Of a DNA stretch of 64,000 nucleotides, positions 1-12,400 are shown one piece after another. The DNA is from Chiridota heheva (taxonomy: Eukaryota; Echinodermata; Holothuroidea; Apodida; Chiridotidae), in contig JAIGNY010001912.1 of assembly GCA_020152595.1 (NCBI GenBank), positions 1,997,501 through 2,061,500 on the forward strand, read 5' to 3'. The position numbers and the translations under genes were made by a program. The number at the start of each line of letters is the position of its first letter. Within the stretch, counting starts at the first letter, position 1. The notes beneath the pieces are model-generated. The model was not told where the DNA came from and made no database searches. It saw nothing but the letters and a program-made list of their open reading frames with translations.

Positions 1-1238
1 CTGACCTTTAAATAATTCTCATTCATGGGAAGCATAAGGAATCCTTGAGGAACTCTATTCAAACCCATCCAATCTCTAAGAATAGGTTCTTACAATTCCA
101 TTAATTCCTTTGGTCATAACTTTTAAAAATAAGAAAAAAAAAGTTACTTCTCATAACAAATGAAAGCTTAGATCATTCTCTTTTTTTCTAGTGTGTTTCG
201 TTTATTTATTCCACTTAATTCTCCTCAGTAATTTGATGTCCGAAGAAAAGAAGACTTTTCATGGTTGGCTTGCACTAGGCATTGGCCATCTGAATGCCAT
301 TGGTTCTTTTTTTCCTGCCCAATCAAAGAGGATATACAATAGTTTGGGACAATATGCCGATTTTTGTGACTTGTTGTGAACCTGCCATTGACTTGGCGTT
401 CACTGAGCTTACACACAAATTCGAGGAGTCTTTATCACCAGTCAAGTCAGCATTAACCACACAAATTTTTGTCTTTAATGCATGCTGAACAATAGCAAAG
501 GTTTTGATGGGAAGAATCAAAGAAGCTCAACACTTTACACAAGATGCAAGATCCCCCTACCCTCATAATCATAACCTTGTCAGTTACCACTTGTATAATG
601 ATTTTGAAGCAATTTCTGTTTTTGCAAAGCATAATCCAACAGAGTGGTGTCATTAAAATAAGTTAATTGCACCAGTTACCAAAACAACTGGAAACAACTG
701 GAAACTAAACGATTTTTAACACTGTTCATAAAGTAATTATGAATAATCATGGGGCAAACAAAACATACTTGTCAAGTAAGAATGTTGCAGATTTCAGGTG
801 GGATGGTTGTTGCTAAACAAGGTCATCAAAGATTACCCTCCTACTATACAAAAGAGGGGTAACCATAGGTTCCATGTTTGATATCTCCATATATTTTAAT
901 TGGAGGGTCATTAAAGGCATTGACCCTCAGCTACACCCTTGGAGTAAAGTAAGTTGCTTTTAAAATTACTCATTAGCCACATTGCACCAAGTAAAACTAA
1001 TGAATAAAGAAAAATCTAAAATCTATCTTCCTTTTAAAAATGTGAATTCAACTTTTAGCTGTACGAATACAAGTATATTTCTTTAATCACTTTCACTGCA
1101 TAAAAAACAAAAAACAACAGGAAATACTTCATTATTTTTCAATGACCTGGCTTGATGTAGAGTTCAAGTCAGTTGTTATTTGGGTTTCAATTGCTGTACA
1201 AGACAGCTAGGCTGCAGGTCGCCTTTACAAATGATGAT
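1..1238. other. Gene-poor; possible 3' UTR and downstream flank of the minus-strand gene
   Basis: No convincing exon is visible. If the stop codon at 1239-1241 (minus strand) is real, this stretch holds that gene's 3' UTR. The minus strand reads AATAAATAAA at 201-210, a candidate poly(A) signal about 1 kb below the stop. Three overlapping minus-strand frames of 63-66 codons lie at 225-653 in different phases. None looks like a known protein and their mutual overlap argues against coding. A perfect 8-bp hairpin, GAGGGTCA/TGACCCTC with a 10-nt loop, sits at 903-928. Confidence 0.35.
201..210 (-). terminator. Candidate poly(A) signal
   Basis: The plus strand reads tttatttatt, so the minus strand gives two overlapping AATAAA hexamers. 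It lies about 1 kb below the predicted stop codon at 1239-1241. AT-rich sequence produces such hexamers by chance, so this is only a candidate. Confidence 0.25.
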
Positions 1239-1304
1239 TTAGTAGCGTTGAGCTGTTTGAAAATCATATTTACACTTCAACACAACTTGTGCACAAAAAT
1301 CTAC
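1239..1304 (-). CDS. Terminal coding exon of an unidentified host gene (partial)
   Basis: On the minus strand an acceptor (cttttattacttgcag) precedes 21 open codons starting V-D-F-C-A-Q and ending T-A-Q-R-Y, followed by TAA at 1239-1241. The exon begins in phase 0, the phase in which the upstream exon (2149-2246) ends, so the two join without a frameshift. The peptide is too short to identify. It could instead be an internal exon read into its intron, because the only support for it being the last exon is the in-frame stop. No signal peptide or membrane segment is visible in the fragment. Confidence 0.45.
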   Translation of the reverse strand, partial: VDFCAQVVLKCKYDFQTAQRY

Positions 1305-2148
1305 CTGCAAGTAATAAAAGGATCATAAACTGATAAAATTATGAAAAAACAAAACAAATATTATGGACTCATGGTTCCAAATATCTTTGATTTCCCATGA
1401 ATTTAGATGGAATCAAAAAAATAAAAAATCCTGAATAATGTTGCAAATGGTTCTATCTTTCCACACAATTAAATGTTTAATGCAATTTTACTATGATATA
1501 ACATAAACAATGAAATATTTTATTATGAAATATTTTACTATGATATTAAATATTGAATCAAGACACTTAAAATCCTTTTTTAGACTCAAATGTTGTTTGC
1601 CTATATCATGTGATGACAAGCAAAATTCCATAGTTATTTATTTTCAGTTTTCATGATGAGTGAAGAAGTAAACTTATCATTATATCTCCTCAGTTCATTG
1701 TGGAATTACTGTACTTTTTTTTAAAGCTTACCCATGGGTCATTAAACTGACATCTTCAAAGAAGTTTAACGTTTCCTTTCAATATAACAAACACAAGCAC
1801 TTTTTGACAGCATTATATAAGTACATAAGTACTGCATGATCTGGGGTAACTCTAAATGACCTTAAATGTTGAGAGCTGGTAAATCTCTTACCCACCCAAC
1901 CACAAACCACATCTCTTTTCTTCAATTTATTGTATATAACTGTAGCTAACAATACTTTCACCATAATGAAAAAATCACCCCTAATCTTGTAAAATCCATA
2001 GAAAAGAATTTGTTCAATTACCCAAGACTTCCTATTGAAGACAGAAAAGTACATGCCTAGTTCTAAAAGTATTTATCTAGCCTATCTAATCACAAATAGC
2101 ATTTACTTTTGTACTTTGTATACGTGGAATACCATTATGTCATTTTAC

Positions 2149-2246
2149 CTGAGGCAGAATTTCAAGAATGAAAGTACGTAATGTCACATCTTTTCCAGGA
2201 TTTTCTATTAGACAGTTGATATGATTTACACAGTACTTATATGGGT
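2149..2246 (-). CDS. Internal exon of an unidentified host gene
   Basis: This is the most convincing exon in the first 10 kb. On the minus strand it is bounded by a good acceptor (gaactcattggttgcag) and a good donor (CAG|gtaaaatg). It is 98 nt long: two leftover bases, then 32 codons with no stop. The peptide begins P-Y-K-Y-C-V-N-H and ends T-F-I-L-E-I-L-P-Q, an amphipathic, helix-rich composition typical of helical-repeat or subunit proteins. Phase 1 at the start matches the donor at 2793; phase 0 at the end matches the acceptor at 1304. I do not recognise the family, so no function is assigned. A translated search would probably identify it. Confidence 0.7.
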
Positions 2247-2792
2247 CTGCAACCAATGAGTTCACAACTGGTTATTAAAGGCCGTGGCCATCTTGATATA
2301 ATGTCCAACACTGGATGCTTTCGGGACGTTAAACCTTGCTATGCTGTGCTATACTACATTTTCAGATGGAGATCTACAAGAGAGCATAATGTATTTTAGC
2401 TAGTTTAAAGCTACCAACATGTACCTTTTATCAGTGTTTGTTGTATGATGTAATCAGATGAAGCTAGAAAAAGATTATCTCAATCTTTAATGAATTACTC
2501 AGAGATGAAAAATATCATAAAAGAAAGAAGTGCTCTATGGCATCAAGCTTACAACGCTAAACTCAGAGCACAATTGTTTAAAGTAATAAGTTTAAATAAT
2601 GTCACACTATTACTGTGTGAAACATGCTACAAAAAAAATCTTCAAAAGAAAAGTGCAATAAATACAGAGTGAATAAAATGCAAAGATAATGTATACATCC
2701 CTAAGGCTCACAAAGAGACGAATCTATCACATTAGAAATAACATAAATCAGTGACAAAGATGAATTGTATGAACCAAGCAATTAAGCTTTAC

Positions 2793-2863
2793 CTTTCTTT
2801 ACCTCTTCTAGAAACAATTTAATTTTTGCTAAGTGATTTATCAAAGAATTGAGCCCATCTAGG
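2793..2863 (-). CDS. Internal exon of the same unidentified host gene
   Basis: On the minus strand, after the acceptor ccgctgttactag, there are 23 codons beginning L-D-G-L-N-S-L-I and running through a Leu/Lys/Glu-rich amphipathic helix to E-E-V-K-K. Two donors are possible, both AG|gtaaag: position 2803 (phase 0) or 2793 (phase 1). I chose 2793 because the next exon (2149-2246) needs one base from this exon. The pattern of hydrophobic residues every three to four positions suggests a coiled-coil or helical bundle. Upstream exons should lie at higher coordinates, but I could not find one with confidence up to about 7 kb. Confidence 0.6.
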
Positions 2864-5800
2864 CTAGTAACAGCGGGGAATATAAATTTAAAAGAACATT
2901 ATTTGTACAAATGATTGGGAGTATGCTGAATATCCATCTTGAGACTTCTGTGAAAGTGTGTTCCTAACAGTTTTAATTCAACTTCATTGGATCGTTTCTA
3001 TCTAATTATGATTTTACCCTAACACAAGGTTCAAATTACGAAATAAATTTTGACGAAACCACCTTTGGCGTTAAAGTAATGAACTTCTTTGAAATCACCT
3101 TTCAAAAAGTATTTACCGTTTTAAAATTTGATTTTCTAGCTGGCCAGTTCTCAATTTCTTTCCAGTTAAAACATCATTCTATCAGCAATGGTAAATGTAA
3201 TTTGGAGGGGAAATCATCTGAATCACTGCATGGGTTAGTTAGCTATGATGGAATTTTTTTTTTTTTCTCTTCAAATTTCAGTGAATTTGTGATTGTTCTA
3301 GTTCCTTATATGATGATTGAGTAAGTGGAAAATGATATTGAATTTAATGCCTGAAATACTTTCATGATCTGGATTTGTCAGCATAATAAACTTTAAAATA
3401 TAGTAAGGTCAAGCAAGTTTATTTAATTTTTTGGTTCTGGTTATGTATCATGACTCAGTAATATCATGGCTAATTCAGGGATTACACACAAAATTGTTGT
3501 CGCTTTGATCAATGGAATTATAAAAAAAAAATCATTTGCCCACATATGATAATAATAACATATCTGCTGGAGTGTACTAAAGAAAAAAAGAATCAACTTC
3601 TTTTAGAAGGGTCCATCAGTATTGAAAATTAATAAAAGCACTTTCTTGAAAGAAATCATACTTCTGAAGCCAATATCTTTCTATATCAAAGCTACAGTAC
3701 TAGTGAAAGTGACAAAATTGTCAACTTTATGTGTGGATGGGATATCTTATTACAAAATATGATATAATATATCACGTTTATGCAGAATTAAGCTTAATTA
3801 ATGGTTCAAGCCCTATGCCACTAGCAATTTGTCACTGACTGACAATGTAAATCCAATGAGTTTGTCAGAAGCCTGCATGGTTGTAAGCTCTCATTGTGAC
3901 AGAAAACAACTGCAATACTGTGGCCATGTTTCAAGAAGATCTCAATTGAAGGAATACACCTGTAAATTTTCTTTTTCATACATCTGGTAGAACTTTGATA
4001 TTAAGAACAATTTGGTATAAAAATGATATTGATATCTTATTTAACTTAGTAGCAATTGCATTTCAAAGATTGTAAGAGTGTGTTAAAAAGTGACCTCTCA
4101 ATGTACAGTGTGATGTCATAAAGGCAAACCCAAGACACATTTTGTGCATTTCTTTGAAATCTAATTGCCTTTTCCTAGATTACTGGAAGGATATTTTGTT
4201 GAGATGCTTATAACATGTACATGTAATAAGAATGATCTTTGCCCATTTGCTTATAAGAACCTTACACTCTCAAGTAAAACAAAAACATTTTTGTTTTTGT
4301 TTTATAGAAATATATAAGAATTGTCTTGGGTCAGCCTTTAAAACATCACATTTTACACTGAAAGGTCACATTTCAACATATTTGTGCAATCTTTTAAATG
4401 CAATAACTTCTAAATAGAAAAAAGGTATCAACATGATTTTGACACCAAATTGTTTCTTTATAGCCCTCTATCATATATATGAAAATTAAAGATTCACAAG
4501 AATATTACGTTAAGGAGATAATCTCGGAAAGATTTGATCTTGTCCAGGCAGCTGTAAACAAGGGAGACAAAAACTCTCTTGGACTGATGGTGTTATAGAG
4601 TTGATGGTCATGACCCTGAGTGCGGCCTACCAATCATTTGTGGATGGTGAGGTTGGAACTCTTATCATTAAAAGCGTCAGTCAGCCATGAATTTGCATCT
4701 CATAAACATCACAAACTTATGAGAAGTTATTACAATGACTTCATATATATAATTCTTTCAAAGGAAATGACAACTTCCTTAGGAGAATTAACTATCATGA
4801 TCAAGTTTTGCCCTATTAAACTATTAGTTACTGTTTGTTATATACACACAATGCAATATTTGACTGTAAGAGAAAACATACAGTATTATCAGGGATTGCT
4901 ATTGCAAGAAATTTCATAATGTAAACAAAGGCCGAGGTGATAAACTTTATCCACATTTCATGTTAAAATACATAATCAAAAGCAATAAATCAACTTAGTC
5001 TAGCTGATACACAAGAGACTTCACCTTCTAAATATAGTAAATCAAAAATTTGTCATATACTGTGAGAAGTTCATAACTAGGCAGAATAACAAAAATTGAA
5101 TAGTGTGACATTTATGCTCATGTTCATCTGCAGTAGATATTTATGCAGCTTTGATGCTAAAATGAAAAATTGTTATTCAAATACACCAAAAGATGCCTTC
5201 ATCTGCTAGCAAACTTAGGAGTTCCACCCAGTATAATTACAGAAAAACATGTAAGAAACAAAAGGGTGGGATAAAAAGTAGAAGTGCAGCTAAGAGAGGC
5301 AATTGCCAACCCCTCCCCCCCCCCCTCTCCCCCATGAGTACAATTTTTTAATAACCTAATGAAAGCATCAGTCTTAGACTTCAGTTGTACTAGCCATCTT
5401 GGGACAAAGGATCACAAAATTTGAAGAAACCAGTTTTTTAAATTAGGTCAATTTCCCTCAAAATATCCAAGTTTATCTTCAAAATCTTTACAAAATTTTG
5501 CCTAATATATCTAACATTTTCTTCAAAAGTTCTTAGTTGTTTGCTTACAAAAACTATATTTTGATTATCTGCATTTTTCCTCAAAATTTCTGATTAGTAT
5601 TTGCTAAAAATATCTGACATTTTCCTCAAAATATCATTCCTAAGTTGTTGCTGATTTAGATTTCCTAACTATAAATATCTGACTGTTTGACTCAAAATTT
5701 CCCACATTTTTCCTAAAAATATTAAACTTTTCCCATAAAATTTCCAAAACAAATTAGTAACAAAAGGGGGTGGGGGTAGCTTGGATTCTGAAATTTTATG

Positions 5801-5865
5801 GTTTTGCCTCTCCTGCCAAAAGGACTATCTATGCCACATAAAGGAATGCCTTTAATATTTAACAG
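2864..5865. other. Intronic or intergenic sequence, no confident gene
   Basis: AT-rich with no clear exon. At about 3822-3962 both strands stay open for more than 40 codons, with a plausible acceptor (ccactag, plus) and a possible acceptor (aatttacag, minus), but neither strand offers a good donor. A pyrimidine tract (C-runs) lies at 5309-5334. From about 5440 to 5750 a loose motif resembling ttttcctcaaaatatct recurs every 50-80 bp, which looks like a very old tandem repeat. Confidence 0.4.
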
Positions 5866-6150
5866 ATGTGCAGTGGTTCAGTAGCTACCAAGTCATGCTC
5901 ATATTCGAAAGGTACTGGGTTCGATTCCAGTCGTGAACACTGCATTGTGTCCTTGAGCAAAACAATTTACTCTACTTGCTCCAGTCCACTCAGCCGTAAA
6001 ATGAGTACCAGCACTGCTGGGGAGTTAATCTGTGATGGACTGGCAGGGGGAGTAATGTACTCTCATCCACTTGCACCATTGAAACTGGGGATAAGCACCA
6101 GCTCTATGACGCTAGTGGCTTGGATGGATTTAGTTAGCTTTAATATCTAA
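5866..6150 (+). mobile_element. tRNA-derived SINE
   Basis: The head carries an RNA polymerase III A-box-like TGGTTCAGTAG (5874-5884) and a perfect B box GGTTCGATTCC (5918-5928), spaced 34 bp apart as in a tRNA gene. The body continues with a tgtccttgagcaaaac-like segment, then chequered similarity to the copy at 58637-58925, for example the shared words 'ccagtccact' and 'ctctcatcc'. It cannot be a functional tRNA because the 5' and 3' arms do not pair. The 94-codon open frame here is incidental. I recall similar SINE bodies from marine deuterostomes, but this needs a Repbase/Dfam search. Confidence 0.8.
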
Positions 6151-7204
6151 CAAACATATATCATACAAACACTGGGTTTAACAACTACATCAAACTTATC
6201 TGTGTGATTAAAATCTAAAAAAATCTAAATCTAATCTTTACTCTTTACTACTTAATTGAACATTCTCTCCTGTAAATATTACATCAAGCTATCAATAACA
6301 ATATGCTTTCGCATGAATGCTAAATGTACTGGCCCCTAGATGTGAACAGCTGTAACTGCCAACATGAAATTAATCAAATTTCAAGTCATACAAGAAAAAC
6401 ATATTAGCCACTATCCCAATTAGCTTCAATTTACTACATACTCTCATGAGCAACTGAATAAAATAATGAACAAGAACTGTCGGAAAGAGTCCAAAGGACA
6501 GGATGCTCAACTATTTAAAGCTAGTATAGAGATTGGGCTTATAGGGAAGTATGTACAGAAATAGGGTAGATGGGGTATGATATCAAATTACTTGAGCTTT
6601 GAAAGATGCACTTACCTTTAATTTACTTTGCTAATTTTCACAATATTTTACTTCAAGCTTCAAAATATCTTTGAGTTTTCCCAAATATTTTAAGACAAAC
6701 AAAACCTCAAGGTTACCTCATTTATTAACTCAGAAAACATGTAAAAGCTAGCAGTCTTAATAACAACAACACCTCTTTTAGTTCTATCAATTGAATAACA
6801 AATAAAGCAGAGGCCCTGACTTGCTAATGTCAATGAAAAAACTTCATTAAGCTCCCTTTCCAATCAGTACCCTTCCAAGTTCTACACATTCCCAGAACTA
6901 CATCCTGGATTTTACTTCTAATTAAAGAAAATATGTGTGTCAAACAAAGTCAAGCGGCATGAAAAATGTACAATAACATCAAAGCAAAATTATGTGAAAC
7001 AATATTGCTTTACGTATGATAAACTAGACATTGGAAATGATGCAAATCCTCTCACCGCTATTAATGCAAATTCCACACTGTCCCACATTCCATCCCAACC
7101 TGTTCCAAATGTCATCCCACACCTATAATCTATGCAATCACACCTGAAAACCAGATACTGTATGTCATTCCACCACTTGCATGACCACATGCCATCACGA
7201 CTGA
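6151..7204. other. Gene-poor stretch
   Basis: No exon or recognised repeat. A strong minus-strand donor-like AAG|gtaagtgc lies at about 6608-6616, but no acceptor or coding-like frame accompanies it. From about 7065 the sequence grades into the degenerate start of the C-rich minisatellite below. Confidence 0.35.
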
Positions 7205-7445
7205 AATCCAGATGACACCCCACCACATGCCATTCTGCCCTGTCCCATTTGTCGACCCACCCTATTACACATGCCAATGCACCCTGTTCCACATGCCAAC
7301 CCATCCTGTTCCACATGCCAACCCACCCTCTTCCACATGCCTGCCCACCCTGTTCTACATGCCAATCCACTCTGCCTAACATGCCAATGCAGCCTGATCA
7401 ACATCCCACCCCACCCTGTCCTACATACAATTCCACCCTATCCCA
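7205..7445. repeat. 22-bp C-rich minisatellite
   Basis: Units resemble ccacatgccaacccaccctgtt (22 bp), clearest at about 7270-7380 and decayed on both sides. The period is not a multiple of three, so each frame cycles through all three phases and the translated motif recurs every 22 residues (66 bp). The overlapping open frames on both strands here, up to 130 codons, are products of the repeat and not genes. Confidence 0.8.
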
Positions 7446-7639
7446 CCCTCATCCTAGTTCCTTCAGCTACTTTATGATCATGTTATCTGCTACCCCTAAT
7501 TCAACATTTTTAGAAGGGAGGAAACTTTTATTTGCTTCTTTATTCATGGCAAGACAAATATTTTGATTGCTATTCATGTCAGGAATGTCAATATCATAAC
7601 AAAACTAGAAATGTGAAGTTAGTAATTTATAAGCCATAT

Positions 7640-8960
7640 ATTTTTGATCTTAGGTCAAACATTTTGCAGCAAAGTCTATTGTTATGCAAATAACTTAATT
7701 GATATGAACACTATACGTCACCATTAAATGTGAACAATACTCTTCACATATATTGTATGATCATTTGTTTAAGCAAAATCATCATACCCACTTTAATTCA
7801 AGAGATACCACATATACAAATTGTTCCATTGCTATGCAAATAAGTTAATTAGTATGCACACACAACCCCCCCCCCCCAATCATTCTCAACTAAACAGTCA
7901 ATGCCCTCTACCACTGAACCAAATACCAAGTTATTATATCAGATTAAATATTTTGTATGCAAGTCTATTGTTATGCAAATAACCTACTTAATATGCACAC
8001 TACACCTCACCATTGAGTGTAGACAATGCTCCTCATATGTGATCATTTGTGTTAACAAAACCCCCACACCCACTTTAATTTAAGAGATATCATAAATCCA
8101 AATATTTTCATTGTTATGCAAAGAAGCAAATTAATATGCACACACAACCCCTATTCATATTCAACTGAACAGTACCAATGCCATCTACCACTGTGTCAAG
8201 TAACAATTTATTATATCAAGTTAAATATTTTCTCTGAAAGTCTAATTGTTATGCAAATAACCTAATTAATATGCACATTACACCTCACCATTAAGTGTAG
8301 ACAATGCTTTTCACATATGATCATTTGTGTAAACAAAATCACCACTCCTGCTTAAATTGTTATGCAAATAAGCTAAATAGAATGCACACACAACCCCCCT
8401 CCTTCCCCCAAATCATGCTATTTGAACAGTACCCATGTCCTGTACCCCTATGCCAAGTTACATGAATGTACCCCATTCATAACTTATGAAAACTTTAACC
8501 AGACACATATTTCCATTGTTATGCAAATAAGCTGATTAGTATGCACACACAACCCTTGATTCAAGCTCATTTGAACATTACCCATGTCCTCTACCCCTAT
8601 GCCAATTTACATGAATGTACACCATTCATAACTTAAGTTATGAAAATTTTAACCAAAAACTTCAACCGGACAAACATTTTCATTGTTATGCAAATAAGCT
8701 AATAAGGAATTTCCATTGTTATGCAAATAAGCTAATAAGTATGCACACCTCCCCCCACCCCCAATATGCTCATTTGAACAGTACCCTTGTCGTCTACCTC
8801 TATGCCAAGTTACATGAATGTACACCATTCATAACTTATAAAAACTTAAACCAAAACCTCTAACCCAAAACTTGATAAAAACTGTAACATCGATGCCGAT
8901 GCCAACGCTGGGGATAGTATAAAAGCTCAACTATTCTTTGGATGGTTGAGCTAAAAATGA
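7640..8960. repeat. Complex tandem array with POU-octamer motifs
   Basis: A higher-order, diverged array in which a ~40-bp module, 'gttatgcaaataagctaattaatatgcacacacaac'-like, alternates with longer modules. Those include 'acctcaccat...gtagacaatgct' and 'acatgaatgtaccattcataactta'. Perfect ATGCAAAT octamers occur at 7684, 7834, 7973, 8251, 8362, 8521, 8688 and 8721, with one variant near 8116. The right end carries a perfect 8-bp inverted repeat, AGCTCAAC (8924-8931) and GTTGAGCT (8945-8952). A regulatory role is only inferred; the octamers may simply be part of the repeat unit. Confidence 0.75.
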
Positions 8961-11159
8961 AATTGAAACAAAAACAATAAATGAGGAAGATGGTCTGTTT
9001 AATAATAGATTGTGTATATCTGACACTATGGCATAATAGGGTACACTGACATCATTACCCAGCATTTATTTTGAGTCTTGGCAGGAAGCAAGAGAAAAAA
9101 GATGACAAGCAAAATTTCTCAAAATGAATCTGAATAGTATAAATTAAAGCTTTCATGAAAATTCTCCTGAACCCAATTGTCTATTTTGTACACATGCTTA
9201 ATCAAAAGGCAGAAAGAAAAAAAGAAAAGTATGACTGGATTATGATATTTTGATTGACTGAACTCTTACAACACATAACTTCTGGCTCTTAAAAATGTCT
9301 TCAGTAGTACTTCTTCCAAATATCACATATGAACTTAAGTCTAATTCTTAATGCTGCAATGGGGCTTTTGCTCATTAAAAATGGGACTGGATTGAATCTT
9401 GATTACTGCAAATCCACTGACAAATGGCTTGCTAAAGACATGAAAGTTTTGGGGGACTTATAGAGAAATGAGAGCACTAAATGATTTGTGGAAAGATACA
9501 GAGTGGGTATTTATTGAAATGTAATACTTAATAACTTTTGATGGTAAAACATCTTATGGCATTCCACTCACAAAGCATGGTTTAAGTCACTTGTTTCAAA
9601 TCTTAATCATTTTGGGTCAAGTCTCAAGTTTATATAGGCTAATAATTCTAAATTTTTTGCAGCAATGTAAAATATCATTTTTCAATTCTACAAACACTTG
9701 TCATCATAAACAAGCTTGGTTAAAGCTGTATAGGCATGGGAATGTACAAAAGCAACCACAAGAAAACAAGTCTGTGATCATTCAGTACCTTCTGCGATAA
9801 TGATTTTGCATTTTTTACAAATTTCCTTACATATTTTTTGTATAATTGTTACACTCAGTTTGCTGTGGGAAGTAAGATGGTGTGATACATAAGCTATGAG
9901 CAAAAGTTAATTCAAAATTATTTAATAAATTAATTTAGTTAGGAGCACATTTTGCATTGAATCTTTAAATGTCTTCTGAAAAAGATAATGTCATATTCAA
10001 CTTCTTTTGCTGGGCTGATGATCGCATAAGGTGACTGTAACATGAACATTACACATAATTGGTGTCATGAAATGTATTAAGTGCAGTTCTCAGAACTAAT
10101 TTCTAGCTTCATTGCTTCCTTGCCATGTGCAAATTTTCCCATCAAAATGTATCAATATCAGTCAGATCTGTCACGGTTCAGTGTAAGATGGTGAAAATTC
10201 CTCTTTGTTAAAATGGAATGATTTAATCATACAAAGAAATAATGATCTTGGGAGGTAATGCTCAAAATAGTTTGATAGATAACATTAAGTGTGTGCCAAA
10301 TAGCTACAAGTGACATGCTTCGAAAGAGGAAGTTGGTTAGGAATGGAAGTTCTAATGTCTCTCTCAAATTTAGCAGCCATATCATAGTGACCATATATGA
10401 ACCGGATATTCATTGAGATTTAAAGGCTACATGCAATTTCTTTCAAAAAAATATACTTTAAGAGATAATCTCGTCTCAAGACAATTAACGTTTCTGAGTT
10501 ATGAAATAAGCCACATGCACCCACCATAGCAACGCGGTAACTAGGTGGGGCAAACAAACCTCAAATCTGCAATCATGCATGACCAATGCATTGACATTTA
10601 GATGTTTAGTGTGGCCTGCTACAAGTTTTGATCCATTTAGGGTATTTCCCCAGATCTTTAGAAATTTAGCAAAAGAAATTAACAAAATTCAGTTTGCTGA
10701 CTGTTCTGGGTAACGGGAATCGGATTTACAAAGCCCATAACAGGCTCGTTGGCACAATTCTTATTCACCATCTTGTCATCACTCAATATCTGTATGCAGA
10801 AATTTGTTTTGTGTGGTATATTGCATTGACTGCATAGCGAGCACTGTGACCGCTAGCTACAGTAGCTGCACTGTACCAGTATCGCGTAGGATTTTTCCCC
10901 CTCTTAGTTATGCAGATTTTGCTGCAAGGCAAATTCATGCTGTGATTGCTTGAAAAAGCTGTCAATAATCTAACTCTGTGAGCCCAATTGTTTGACCCCC
11001 CCACTAAAGATTTGATACATACTATTGACATCGCCCTTGTGATAATTGATTGACTTGCCAGTGAAATGTTGACAACATTAGCATTTGCACAATGACTAAA
11101 AACTTTATCATAGCCAGTATGATGCAAAAACAGTTGCTCATTTATCCTATTTCAAAAAT
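8961..11159. other. Gene-poor stretch
   Basis: No exon with paired splice sites was found. The minus-strand frames at 10485-10685 (66 codons) and 10783-11127 (114 codons) lack recognisable motifs and splice context. The longer one lies in a slightly more GC- and CpG-containing patch (10840-10990), so I treat it as unresolved, probably not coding. Confidence 0.35.
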
Positions 11160-11345
11160 TTGTCAGTAAGCCCAGCTTACTCATTGATATTCATGCATCA
11201 CTACCACAAGATTAGAACTACTGTGACCCATCTGTGTCCGACATACCGCATAAATCCGATATACCATTCATGAGATACAGTTTGGTGTTTACATCATTTA
11301 GCACATTCATATTAAGCCATGCCTACATATCATTAGTAAAGGCAC
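11160..11345. repeat. Copy of the ~300-bp dispersed/satellite family
   Basis: Contains diverged versions of the landmarks seen in the array at 50.0-51.27 kb: 'cttactcattgatattcatgcatcac', 'ctgtgtcc', 'gagata' and 'catattaagccatgcctac'. A further partial copy is at about 41095-41290, and one in inverse orientation at about 43190-43360. Confidence 0.55.
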
Positions 11346-11985
11346 TGCTTGAAAATTTTGTCCTGCAATTTTGAAGCAACAAATTAACATTCAACAAGAT
11401 TAACTTTGCATCGTAACATTGAGGTATAAATAGGTCTAAGTTTAATAGTTTATGTCACCATTCCCCACCAGCAAAGACAAACAATACCAGCATTGATTAC
11501 ATAACTACTTATATTACAAAGGATTGCTAATATATTCAGATAAGTGTCACCAAAAATACCACCTAACACCAGTGGGAGTAGTTGTTATCTTGAAGGAGGT
11601 AGATAAGGTGAAATTGTAAACAGTTTTGTGGTTGAAAAACAAAATGATATATAACTTTTTATCCCTGCTCTGACTGGCCCTGCTCCATTTGAAGGCCGGT
11701 TGAGGTGTTTCTGGTTTTAAGATGAGTCATTTCTAATGTTAAAGGTACAGGTTGCATTAATTGATACAAATGTCCTTCATAAACACTCGCCACAAACAGT
11801 TTCTTACAAAATTGATCCCAAATTGTCAAAAATCTGGCTTATTTTAAGGTCTCTAAATGTATGTTTGTTACTTATTGGGTTTTTTCATGACATAAGGATA
11901 GGACAGTACAATACTAACGTTATGTAAAATTTACAGTGTACCATACAGTAATACTTAAGTTACCTTTTTTTTCCTTTTCAAAAAA
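11346..11985. other. Gene-poor stretch
   Basis: No exon, RNA gene or clear repeat could be supported. The plus-strand frame at 11736-11927 (63 codons) has no recognisable motif. Confidence 0.35.
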
Positions 11986-12030
11986 ATTAAAAAAACCGAT
12001 GTGCGCACATAAAACCTGAGTAGGGTCCTT
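11986..12030. repeat. 45-bp motif shared with 22878-22921
   Basis: The core accga(t/a)gtgcgcacataaaacc followed by gagta(g/a)ggtcctta recurs in the same orientation at 22878-22921, 10.9 kb away. It contains the palindrome GTGCGCAC. The two copies bracket the virus-like relic cluster, but as direct and not inverted repeats. Confidence 0.6.
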
Positions 12031-12254
12031 ATTTTTTGGTGTAACTCTATCATTTTTCCGGCCAACACAAATTCCATCTAAATTCACAAATGACATCAAG
12101 ATAAGTTTTTGTGAATCTACTGAATATACAATTTTATTTTATAACAATTATCATTACTATAATCAATGATTGCTAATACAGCTCAGAGATGAAAATATCA
12201 TTCCATCATAAGTCATTTAGGATACTACATTATTATTACATATAAAATGATACA

Positions 12255-12400
12255 TTTGAAAAAAAGCGTGAGTTTGTACACTTCGGGCAAACACAGGAGT
12301 TTGCCATGATAAAATTACAAATCTTAAAAAGAGCGAGTTTGTTCACATTGGGATAACACAGGTGTTTGCCATAATTATGATTACCAATACAGCTCAGAGA
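12255..12400. repeat. Degenerate tandem pair
   Basis: Two related ~80-bp units: 'gcgtgagtttgtacacttcgggcaaacacaggagtttgccatgat' and 'gcgagtttgttcacattgggataacacaggtgtttgccataat'. A looser relative lies at about 22661-22710 ('gtgtaagttggtacactgggcaaactcg'), which again links this flank with the far side of the relic cluster. Confidence 0.5.

Noticed and set aside
225..653. Three overlapping minus-strand frames of 63-66 codons
   Set aside because: They contradict each other in phase, lie in the presumed 3' UTR and have no recognisable motif.
3822..3962. Exon open on both strands
   Set aside because: No good donor on either strand and no recognisable peptide.
4550..4670. Possible plus-strand exon around 'gtggatg|gtgagg'
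   Set aside because: The donor is good, but frames are short and no partner exon or known peptide was found.
5866..5940. tRNA gene on the plus strand
   Set aside because: No cloverleaf, and it continues into a SINE body shared with 58637-58925.
7249..7566. Open frames of 68-130 codons on both strands at 6990-7566
   Set aside because: They run through the 22-bp minisatellite; openness comes from the stop-free unit, not from selection.
10783..11127. 114-codon minus-strand frame
   Set aside because: No domain, splice sites or related frame nearby; composition is not clearly protein-like.
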